The notes beneath the pieces were generated by a model, which saw nothing but the letters and a program-made list of their open reading frames with translations, was not told the origin of the DNA and ran no database searches. From an uncultured Bacteroides sp. (GTDB lineage Bacteria > Bacteroidota > Bacteroidia > Bacteroidales > Bacteroidaceae), in NCBI GenBank assembly GCA_959606905.1, contig CAUHML010000199.1, forward strand, positions 1-5,524: DNA of 5,524 nucleotides, written 5' to 3'. Below are positions 1-5,524 of the stretch, in pieces; the first letter of the stretch is position 1, and each line of letters begins with the position of its first letter. The position numbers and the translations under genes were made by a program.

Positions 1-85
1 TGCTTTCAGCCGTATTGTCGGGGTATCACCTTTGTCATATCAGACTCAAGAAAGGAGGAGGCATCATTCGCAGACGGCAAACTAG
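1..85 (+). CDS. AraC-family transcriptional regulator, C-terminal end only (partial)
   Basis: Reading from base 2 gives 27 codons that begin AFSRIVGVSPLSYQ, continue through a basic tail (ERRRHH) and stop at TAG (83-85). The block F-S-R-I-V-G-V-S-P-L-S-Y-Q fits the signature at the end of the second helix-turn-helix of AraC/XylS regulators (F-K-x-x-x-G-x-S-P-x-x-Y-R), with the expected short tail after it. The rest of the gene lies upstream of the window, so the sensor domain and any fusion to a two-component sensor cannot be judged. It is 77 bp upstream of the lipoprotein gene on the same strand, so it may regulate that gene, but this is inference. Frame 1 is also open here (to 144) but its translation has no recognisable motif. 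The call rests on a short match. Confidence 0.6.
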   Translation, partial: AFSRIVGVSPLSYQTQERRRHHSQTAN

Positions 86-131
86 CTAAGCTATTAATAA
101 TGAAATTAATATGTATAACCAATTTTAGTTT

Positions 132-151
132 TTTAAATTTATAAATTTAAA
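132..151. repeat. Perfect 20-bp AT-only palindrome in the lipoprotein leader
   Basis: TTTAAATTTATAAATTTAAA equals its own reverse complement across all 20 bases, centred between 141 and 142. It ends 11 bases before the lipoprotein start codon. It could be a binding site for a dimeric regulator or a weak hairpin in the mRNA leader. It is made only of A and T in an AT-rich gap, so chance contributes more than for a mixed-base palindrome. The two half-sites (TAAATTTA at 134 and 142) also resemble the Bacteroidota -7 element TAnnTTTG except for the last base. No -33 TTTG lies at a fitting distance, so I do not call a promoter. Confidence 0.45.
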
Positions 152-162
152 GTTTTTCTATT

Positions 163-2964
163 ATGAACAAAAAGTTTTTAAGTGCAATCCTGTTCGGAGC
201 CTTAATGGTTTCGTCAACAGGAACATTTGTATCTTGTAAAGACTACGATGATGACATTGACAACATCAACAAAGAGTTGACTGATATCAAGGCCACCATT
301 GCTAGTCTGGATGCAGCGATTGAAGCCGGCAAATCCATCAGCTCATACACAGCGGTTGCCAATGGCTATGAACTGACCTTTACTGACGGCTCTAAAATTA
401 TCATCTCTAATGGTAAGGACGGTGCTCAGGGCGAACAAGGTTTGCAGGGTATACAAGGTCCCGCAGGTCCTGCAGGCTCTTCTATCGTTCCGAAGTTCAA
501 AGTGGATGCCGATAGCTACTGGATGGTCAGTGTAGACGAAGGCGGTACTTATGAGTATGTATTGAATGAAGCCGGTGAAAAGATTAAGGCTACTGGTGCC
601 AATGCCAGTGCCGATGATATTGCTGATGCAGTAGGTAATTTGATTTATGTGGATGAGGATGGCTACATTAATATTGGTGATTATAAGACTTCATTCAAGT
701 ACAATGCCACTATTCCGTCAATGATCTACAATGAAAAAGATCAGACCATGAAGGTAACTATTGATGGCAGGGAATATACATTGCTGATGGAAGGTTCTGC
801 TTTCAATGGTTTGCAGACTATCGTTTATAGAAAGCAGGCAAAAGACGATATGGAGGATATCGTTTATGCCTATTTGCTGAAATATAAGGATAAAGACGGT
901 AATAGGGACAAAGATGTTTTATTTGCGTCTGTTCCGGCTAAAGCAGAATTCAAGGTATATCCTGAAACATTTTCTTTGTCCGACGCTGAATTCTATTTCT
1001 CTGATACCTACAAGACCAGAGCTGCTGTTCCCGCATTGAGCTATGTGGAAAAATCGGCTTCATTGGAAAATGGTATCTTGAGCGTTTCTATGCGTCCGCA
1101 GAATATGGTATCTGGCACAAACTATAAAACCTCATTGGACGTGAAGATGTATAATCAGTATGTTTCTGCATCTGACTATTTCAATGTACAGGTTGCCAAT
1201 GTATATAGTGAAGATATCCATGCTTACCGTATCTTCCCGGGACAAGAAATTGATCCTCGTGAAATAACATCAACTGTAAAAACTGCTAATACTTGGGAGG
1301 TTGCTGATAAGTTTAACTATACAGAACAATTCAATTTGAATGATTCAGTCAATGCAGCTGTTGTTATTAATCAGAAAGTAATGCCTTTGGCAGAAACGAA
1401 TATTGAATATACCCAGTCTTTCAAGTTGATTGATCAGGATATGGAGATAACGTTCGATGGCCAGACAATAAATACACGTCAGGGTATTTTTGAGGTTAAA
1501 GACGGTATCTTGGCTGTGAAAGAAGCTTATCAGTCTTCTGCTATCAATGAATATGCAGGTGTTGAGGTTACAACAACTGTAAAATCTCAGGTAGAAGGTG
1601 TGGATGACTATGTATTCAAGAATACGATTTTCGTGAAAGCTGTTCGTCCGGAAAAAGAAATTAACTACGGTACTGTAGATTTGATTCCTAATGAAGGTAC
1701 ACTGGCTTTGGACTATGCTACTAAGACTCAGATTGTTTCTTTGAATGTGCGTAAGTTTGAATCGGAAGTTGGTGGTCGTGACGTTGTGGCTGGTGATAAT
1801 TACTCTTGGAAGAATTATTTATTGCCGTTGTATGCTTATAACGAAGAAACTAAGGCATATGAGCAAGTTTCTAAAACAAATGGAGTAGCAGAAATGGCTT
1901 CTAACATTGATTCAGATGAATTGACTATTGCTGACGGTGACATCTTGTTGTATTACAGAAATGGCGGAACCAATGCAGATAAAGACTCTCTGTTCTTGAT
2001 GGTTGGAGCTAAGGCTAAGTTGCCGAAAACAACATTGTATGTTTCTCCTGAAGCTCAGGTTAGTGGACAGACTTATAAGTTTAGTGCTTGGAATGGTACA
2101 TTTGGTAAGAACAAAATGCCTTATGCAGTATGGAACAACTATGATGCTAAGTATTTTGCTTTGACATTGACAGATGTTTCTGTAACTCGTAACTTCAGCG
2201 CAACAGTTAAGGAAGAATATAAAGCACAGACTATCATTGGTAAATGGAGTGCAGACAAGACAACTTATACATTGGAATCAAATGTATTCGATGACATGTA
2301 CACTGTAATTCCGACTGATGCTACTCTTGCCTTTAACTTGGATGCTGAAAAGCAGAATGATTATGTGAAAGGTTTGATAACTGCGGGTACATTGACATTC
2401 GAAGGCAACACTGTTAAGTTCACTGCACCAGTAGATGCAGCCAAGGTTAAGGAATTGAAGATTGACCTGTATGATGGTACTGTAGCTAAAGATAACTTCT
2501 ACAGAACTGATACATGGAAGGTTCAAAGCCCGTTGAAAGCATTCGCAGGAACAGCTAACTTGGGCAAGTTTTATGATGCAACTTTGGCTAAGAATACAGT
2601 AATTGATTTCGTAACTTATGCTAAGACTGTATTAGGTGCTGACAAGAAGACATCTGTATGGAACTCATTGGTTCTGAAAGACTATATTGACCAGGATGTT
2701 GTGAAGTACAATGTAAAAGATGGTAAATTCGATTTGCTTGCTGCTGAACAGTCATTGTATAGAACAGCTACTTCATCAACAGGACTTACCTTCTCTACAA
2801 AGACAGAAGGTTGGACAATTGAAAACGGTAAATTGAAATGTACAATCGACCCGACCGGTACAATCTACGAAAAGGTAGTTACTGTAACCGTCGCATACAA
2901 GCATGACTGGGGTACTACTTCATTCGACTTTACTATCGAAGTAATCAGAAATGCAAAACCTTGA
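163..2964 (+). CDS. Surface-exposed lipoprotein, DUF4988 / PL29-lyase N-terminal-domain type, with collagen-like segment
   Basis: A 933-aa outer-surface lipoprotein of unknown function. Residues 1-24 are a type II signal peptide (MNKK, a hydrophobic core, then FVS-C) with Cys25 as the predicted lipidated residue. Cys25 is followed by KDYDDD, an acidic stretch like the Bacteroidota lipoprotein export signal that sends proteins to the cell surface. Residues about 30-57 are a heptad-like helix (DIDNINKELTDIKATIASL), probably a short coiled coil. Next come a small beta segment (YELTFTDGSKIIIS) and seven Gly-X-Y triplets at residues 84-105 (GKD, GAQ, GEQ, GLQ, GIQ, GPA, GPA). This N-terminal arrangement is known from DUF4988 proteins, annotated 'PL29 family lyase N-terminal domain'. 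Residues from about 110 to the end are beta-rich and unassigned, and no lyase catalytic domain is recognisable. The only other Cys is near residue 893. The ATG at 163 is chosen because the signal peptide starts there; the leader is AT-rich with no Shine-Dalgarno. Translation ends in tandem in-frame stops, TGA TAG. Arginine codons are almost all CGT or AGA, suggesting good expression. Lipoprotein call firm; role unknown. Confidence 0.9.
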   Translation: MNKKFLSAILFGALMVSSTGTFVSCKDYDDDIDNINKELTDIKATIASLDAAIEAGKSISSYTAVANGYELTFTDGSKIIISNGKDGAQGEQGLQGIQGPAGPAGSSIVPKFKVDADSYWMVSVDEGGTYEYVLNEAGEKIKATGANASADDIADAVGNLIYVDEDGYINIGDYKTSFKYNATIPSMIYNEKDQTMKVTIDGREYTLLMEGSAFNGLQTIVYRKQAKDDMEDIVYAYLLKYKDKDGNRDKDVLFASVPAKAEFKVYPETFSLSDAEFYFSDTYKTRAAVPALSYVEKSASLENGILSVSMRPQNMVSGTNYKTSLDVKMYNQYVSASDYFNVQVANVYSEDIHAYRIFPGQEIDPREITSTVKTANTWEVADKFNYTEQFNLNDSVNAAVVINQKVMPLAETNIEYTQSFKLIDQDMEITFDGQTINTRQGIFEVKDGILAVKEAYQSSAINEYAGVEVTTTVKSQVEGVDDYVFKNTIFVKAVRPEKEINYGTVDLIPNEGTLALDYATKTQIVSLNVRKFESEVGGRDVVAGDNYSWKNYLLPLYAYNEETKAYEQVSKTNGVAEMASNIDSDELTIADGDILLYYRNGGTNADKDSLFLMVGAKAKLPKTTLYVSPEAQVSGQTYKFSAWNGTFGKNKMPYAVWNNYDAKYFALTLTDVSVTRNFSATVKEEYKAQTIIGKWSADKTTYTLESNVFDDMYTVIPTDATLAFNLDAEKQNDYVKGLITAGTLTFEGNTVKFTAPVDAAKVKELKIDLYDGTVAKDNFYRTDTWKVQSPLKAFAGTANLGKFYDATLAKNTVIDFVTYAKTVLGADKKTSVWNSLVLKDYIDQDVVKYNVKDGKFDLLAAEQSLYRTATSSTGLTFSTKTEGWTIENGKLKCTIDPTGTIYEKVVTVTVAYKHDWGTTSFDFTIEVIRNAKP

Positions 2965-2992
2965 TAGGAGTTCCGTTTTAATTAGATAAAAA

Positions 2993-3026
2993 GGCGTGTG
3001 CCTTGTCACCTTGGCACACCCTCTTT
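2993..3026 (+). terminator. Hairpin just after the lipoprotein gene, possible first terminator
   Basis: GTGTGCC (2996-3002) pairs perfectly with GGCACAC (3013-3019) around a 10-base loop. One further G-C pair (2994/3021) lies beyond a C-C mismatch. An A-run precedes it (2988-2992), and the sequence after it is CTCTTTA, which is only moderately T-rich. It begins 29 bases after the stop codon. It may be a weak terminator or an mRNA 3'-end stabiliser working with the stronger hairpin just downstream. Confidence 0.5.
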
Positions 3027-3043
3027 ACCATAAGACTATTTTC

Positions 3044-3098
3044 AAGCGAGGAAAGAAAATGCTTCCCATAATGGAGCGGTTTCTTTCCTCGCTTTTTT
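3044..3098 (+). terminator. Strong intrinsic (Rho-independent) terminator
   Basis: A 15-bp perfect stem (3044-3058 with 3080-3094, core AGCGAGGAAAGAAA) runs straight into six T residues (3093-3098). The 21-base loop region holds a second small inverted repeat (GCTTCC at 3061 with GGAGC at 3073), so the whole folds as one long extended hairpin. The T-run is only on the + strand side, so it ends transcription arriving from the lipoprotein gene. It separates that gene from the two-gene unit starting at 3147. Confidence 0.9.
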
Positions 3099-3120
3099 AG
3101 TGCCTTTGATACCATACAAT

Positions 3121-3146
3121 GTAAAAACAAAGAAAAACAATTTATC
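3121..3146 (+). promoter_or_regulatory. A-rich leader ahead of the two-gene unit
   Basis: Only 48 bases separate the terminator from the ATG at 3147. The last part is an A-rich, nearly C/G-free tract (GTAAAAACAAAGAAAAACAA). Leaders like this are usual in Bacteroidota, where initiation rarely relies on a Shine-Dalgarno. A TTTG at 3105-3108 could serve as a -33 element, but no good TAnnTTTG follows at the right spacing, so the promoter is not located. It may overlap the terminator, or the unit may depend partly on read-through. Confidence 0.3.
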
Positions 3147-4055
3147 ATGGAACTAGAGGAATTGGAAATGATATCCAATAAGGTAAAATTCGGGATAGTA
3201 ATCATTGGATTGTTGGGCGGTCTTTTTTTAGTCCTGCATTATGTGATTTATCCAAATCTGGCTACCGGTGAAACCAGGTACTTGCTATGGAAGTCCATAC
3301 TCGAAACCTTATTCTCTTCCTTGTCTGTCGCAGTTATACTGGGTGGCTTGCTGGTTTGGGCATCTCCCAAAAAGATGAAAATAGGTGAATTTAAAGTATT
3401 GCAGCCCTATCAAATCAATAATCATCACCGCGAATGCAGGACAAACACCCATGAATGGTGGTATGACGGGGGAAGCGGACGCTACACTCGAGACATCACT
3501 CTGCCTAGCTTAATGAATCTGTGTGAAGAACAGCATCGGACCATGCATGTCTGCATCTATATTCTTGATCCACGGGACGAGAATGTCTGCCGGATGTACG
3601 CGACATACAGTAATTTAGTGACTCCGGGTAATGTGGTTACCCAAGCGAATGTAAAATGCGATTTGCTGGCAACCATCATAGCAGCTTATTTTTACGGAAG
3701 AACCTTGAACATTGATGTCTATCTGAAAAATCACTTCTCCATATTCAAAAGGGAATTCTCAGATAATATGGTTCTTGTAACAAGGGAGGATCGGACGAAA
3801 CCGGGTGTTGTATATTCAAAAGGCTCTGATTTTTACGATGCGTACAAGATGGAACTGGAGCAGGGGCGGAAACTTTATACTCACCTAGACCGTCAGGTAA
3901 GTTGGGGAGACGATTTGCAACGCTGTGAAGACATTAGTAAGCAACACATCAGGCAGCTGTTGGCCTTGCTGAACCTGTCGGTTAATATTACTGACATTGA
4001 ACTAGACATGATACAGAAATTCGTCAGTTCCAAGACTTCACCCTATATAAGATAG
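3147..4055 (+). CDS. Two-helix inner-membrane protein with unassigned cytosolic domain
   Basis: A 302-aa protein that I do not recognise as a named family. Two hydrophobic helices lie at about residues 15-35 (FGIVIIGLLGGLFLVLHYVIY) and 52-71 (LETLFSSLSVAVILGGLLVW). KK and K at 75-78 follow the second helix, which by the positive-inside rule puts the N-terminus and the 230-residue C-terminal part in the cytosol. The soluble part opens with a conserved-looking motif, W-W-Y-x-G-G-x-G-R-Y-x-R at 104-115. It continues through TLPSL (118-122) to a strand ending in ILDP (139-142) and CRMYATY (148-154), suggesting an alpha/beta fold. No HKD phospholipase motif, protease triad or Walker motif is visible, so no reaction is proposed. 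The alternative ATG at 3168 (Met8) has AGAGGA seven bases ahead and would keep both helices, so the start is not certain. The stop lies six bases before the radical SAM gene, implying an operon. Unlike the lipoprotein gene, it uses CGG, CGC, CGA and AGG for arginine. Confidence 0.8.
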   Translation: MELEELEMISNKVKFGIVIIGLLGGLFLVLHYVIYPNLATGETRYLLWKSILETLFSSLSVAVILGGLLVWASPKKMKIGEFKVLQPYQINNHHRECRTNTHEWWYDGGSGRYTRDITLPSLMNLCEEQHRTMHVCIYILDPRDENVCRMYATYSNLVTPGNVVTQANVKCDLLATIIAAYFYGRTLNIDVYLKNHFSIFKREFSDNMVLVTREDRTKPGVVYSKGSDFYDAYKMELEQGRKLYTHLDRQVSWGDDLQRCEDISKQHIRQLLALLNLSVNITDIELDMIQKFVSSKTSPYIR

Positions 4056-4061
4056 TGCACT

Positions 4062-5336
4062 ATGCCCGTTTTTTCCGACAGATTATGCCTGGTTCAGCCT
4101 TCAAGCGGATACCAAATCGTTTCTCATCAATACGCGTTGGCATTGACTTTCCCCTATTTGATCAGATTTTTGGAACTGGACAAGAAGTTCCGTCTTTCAT
4201 TGTATGTAGAGGGAAGGACAAAGCAGTCTTTCTCTAGGCATTTGCAGGGAGAGCAACCTTACTTTGTGCTGATCACATCCAATACGGCAACTTTCCCCCA
4301 TGCCGTGAAATTAGCGCAGATAGCCAAGAGCGAGGGGTGTTATGTAATCCTTGGGGGAATTTTTGCCAGCATGAATGCAGAGAGAATATCAACGAATTAT
4401 CCTTGTTTTGACAAAATTATCAAAGGGGCTCCTCTTGCCGGAATGTTTGACCAATTCCCTTTGGATAGGATCGTGGAAGGCAGAAGGCAGTATGATATTG
4501 ATTTCGAAGTGGGCGATATTTGGGATTTACCTTTGTTTGATTGTTATCGGAACGATCCGGTATGTTATGAGATCACTTTCGGGTGCGTGTACAATTGTAA
4601 TTTCTGTTCACTGCGCCGCATTTGGAATGCAGGAGTTTGTTCACACAGGTCTGTCGAGGTAGTCCGTTCCGATTTGAAGCGTCTTGCTAATCGGCAAATA
4701 TTGAAAATCATAGACGATGATATTTTGCAGTCACCACATATCCTAGCAGCATGTGACTTCCGGTTATCTTTCAAGAAGGTGATAGCGGAAACAAGAATTG
4801 ACCGGGTGAATGAACAGTCCATATCTGTCTTGAGAGAATTCGGGGTTACTCATCTGATTATGGGAGTGGAGAGCTTTGAAAATGAGCACCTTGTATCTTC
4901 ATTGAAAAGCCGTTCGGGCATTTGGACCGAAACCGTGTTTAAAGCAATGGATTTATGTGCCCGATATCATATAACAGCACGACCGGTTTTACAGGTATTG
5001 TATCCGGGAATGTCTAAAAACTATTTGCAGAACATATTACCTTATATCAGGGACTGGACTCCAACAAACAATATTGAAGTCTTTTTTTCTTTCTTTACTC
5101 CTCATCCCGGATTGGATTCCGGCAAGGGGATAGCCTCCAACTTGTTGACGAACGACTTGGCGGACTTTGATCATTTACACCCGGTGTATATGCCTGACGG
5201 ATATGATATAGATGATGTGAAAAAGATTCTGTCTGATTATAATCAATTGGTTGATGTCACGGAATCTGTTGAATTTAATCCTTATGTTTTCTCTTTTGGA
5301 AAGTATAAAAAAGAGTTTGATCTGTTTTTTAATTGA
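4062..5336 (+). CDS. Radical SAM enzyme with N-terminal cobalamin-binding-type domain
   Basis: A 424-aa enzyme expected to use a [4Fe-4S] cluster and S-adenosylmethionine for radical chemistry. The cluster motif is CX3CX2C: Cys175, Cys179 and Cys182 in GCVYNCNFC. Other radical SAM hallmarks are IIDDDIL (about 216-222), AETRID (242-247) and MGVES (267-271). These match the core strands of the B12-binding radical SAM superfamily (Elp3/MiaB-like fold). Residues about 6-135 resemble the B12-binding Rossmann domain: a first strand LCLVQP, then VLITSNTATFPHAVKLAQIAK, then VILGGIFAS where relatives have GG-P-H. The classical DxHxxG cobalamin ligand is absent, as in several members, so cobalamin use is uncertain. 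No cysteine follows about residue 303, arguing against a SPASM or other C-terminal auxiliary cluster. The substrate is unknown. The ATG at 4062 lies six bases after the upstream stop, without a clear Shine-Dalgarno, suggesting translational coupling with the membrane protein. Confidence 0.87.
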   Translation: MPVFSDRLCLVQPSSGYQIVSHQYALALTFPYLIRFLELDKKFRLSLYVEGRTKQSFSRHLQGEQPYFVLITSNTATFPHAVKLAQIAKSEGCYVILGGIFASMNAERISTNYPCFDKIIKGAPLAGMFDQFPLDRIVEGRRQYDIDFEVGDIWDLPLFDCYRNDPVCYEITFGCVYNCNFCSLRRIWNAGVCSHRSVEVVRSDLKRLANRQILKIIDDDILQSPHILAACDFRLSFKKVIAETRIDRVNEQSISVLREFGVTHLIMGVESFENEHLVSSLKSRSGIWTETVFKAMDLCARYHITARPVLQVLYPGMSKNYLQNILPYIRDWTPTNNIEVFFSFFTPHPGLDSGKGIASNLLTNDLADFDHLHPVYMPDGYDIDDVKKILSDYNQLVDVTESVEFNPYVFSFGKYKKEFDLFFN

Positions 5337-5514
5337 ACGGAAACTCTTAGGGTATCAGAAACCGTTTGATGAGTAATGGAAGGACAGACTGTAACAGGAT
5401 TGAATAATGAATTTATGTGATAACTTTTCGACTGTGATTTTGGATGATGTCAAGTGGAGGAGGCGATAAATAGTTAAATCTTTCTTTTAAGACGGGGAAT
5501 TGCAGTATATTGAT
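5337..5514. other. Non-coding tail after the radical SAM gene
   Basis: I see no supported gene on either strand here. AACGG (5336-5340) can pair with CCGTT (5362-5366) around a 21-base loop, but no T-run follows, so this is not called a terminator. Two tiny reading frames (14 and 20 codons, starting at 5376 and 5407) have no recognisable features. The end of the operon transcript is therefore not located within the window. Confidence 0.4.
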
Positions 5515-5522
5515 TACTTTTG
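5515..5522 (+). promoter_or_regulatory. Possible Bacteroidota -7 promoter element
   Basis: TACTTTTG matches the Bacteroidota sigma-ABfr -7 consensus TAnnTTTG at every fixed position. The partner -33 TTTG is not found about 20 bases upstream (that stretch reads GACGG). A TTG at 5500 is too close. If real, it would start a + strand transcript just beyond the window. An eight-base match with two free positions can occur by chance. Confidence 0.25.
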
Positions 5523-5524
5523 TC

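Noticed and set aside
83..93. TAGCT-A-AGCTA short inverted repeat just after the regulator's stop region
   Set aside because: Five-base arms with a one-base centre are too short to support an operator call without comparative data.
2278..2526. 82-codon open frame on the minus strand inside the lipoprotein gene
   Set aside because: It is fully covered by a well-supported + strand gene, and its translation has no recognisable domain.
163..2964. Active polysaccharide lyase call for the lipoprotein
   Set aside because: Only the N-terminal arrangement resembles the domain found in PL29 proteins. No catalytic lyase domain is recognisable in the remaining sequence.
2978..3205. 75-codon minus-strand open frame across the intergenic hairpins
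   Set aside because: It runs through both hairpins and into the start of the membrane-protein gene. Its sequence reflects the inverted repeats and resembles no known protein.
3147..4055. Phospholipase D-like nuclease or lipase activity for the membrane protein
   Set aside because: The required HxKxxxxD motif is absent, so no catalytic claim is justified.
4055..4237. 60-codon open frame starting at a GTG that overlaps the membrane-protein stop
   Set aside because: It is out of frame with the radical SAM gene, which carries clear family motifs over the same bases.
4375..4822. Open frames of 95 codons (+) and 85 codons (-) inside the radical SAM gene
   Set aside because: Both overlap the coding region for the CX3CX2C motif and the following core strands, and neither has protein-like features of its own.
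5336..5366. AACGG/CCGTT inverted repeat as an operon terminator
   Set aside because: The stem is only five base pairs with a 21-base loop, and no T-run follows.
5376..5469. Two tiny + strand open frames (14 and 20 codons) after the radical SAM gene
   Set aside because: They are too short to distinguish from chance, and no ribosome-binding site or recognisable motif supports them.

Overview
The window looks like chromosomal DNA from a gut Bacteroidota, most likely Bacteroides, Phocaeicola or Parabacteroides. The reasons are a signal-peptidase-II lipoprotein with an acidic lipoprotein-export-type stretch after the Cys (CKDYDDD), start codons preceded by A/T-rich leaders instead of strong Shine-Dalgarno sequences, moderate GC, and a DUF4988 / 'PL29 lyase N-terminal'-type surface protein. 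All supported genes are on the + strand. The species assignment is inference.

Layout. Bases 1-85 hold the last 27 codons of a gene whose end carries the C-terminal signature of an AraC-family helix-turn-helix regulator. A 77-bp AT-rich gap follows, with a perfect 20-bp palindrome (132-151) just ahead of a 933-aa surface lipoprotein gene (163-2964). That lipoprotein has a lipobox, a short coiled coil, seven collagen-like Gly-X-Y triplets and a long beta-rich ectodomain. Two hairpins follow (2994-3021 and 3044-3098), and the second is a textbook intrinsic terminator.

Behind the terminator lies a compact two-gene unit. The first gene (3147-4055) encodes a 302-aa protein with two N-terminal membrane helices and a conserved-looking cytosolic domain that I cannot assign to a named family. 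Six bases after its stop, the second gene (4062-5336) encodes a 424-aa radical SAM enzyme with a CX3CX2C cluster motif and an N-terminal cobalamin-binding-type (Rossmann) domain that lacks the DxHxxG B12 ligand motif. The tight spacing suggests co-translation and a shared task, possibly modification of a membrane-linked or small-molecule substrate. No substrate can be read from the sequence. The last 188 bases contain no convincing gene, only a possible Bacteroidota -7 promoter element at the very edge.

The lipoprotein and the two-gene unit look like separate transcription units with different codon preferences. The part most worth following up is the membrane protein / radical SAM pair.
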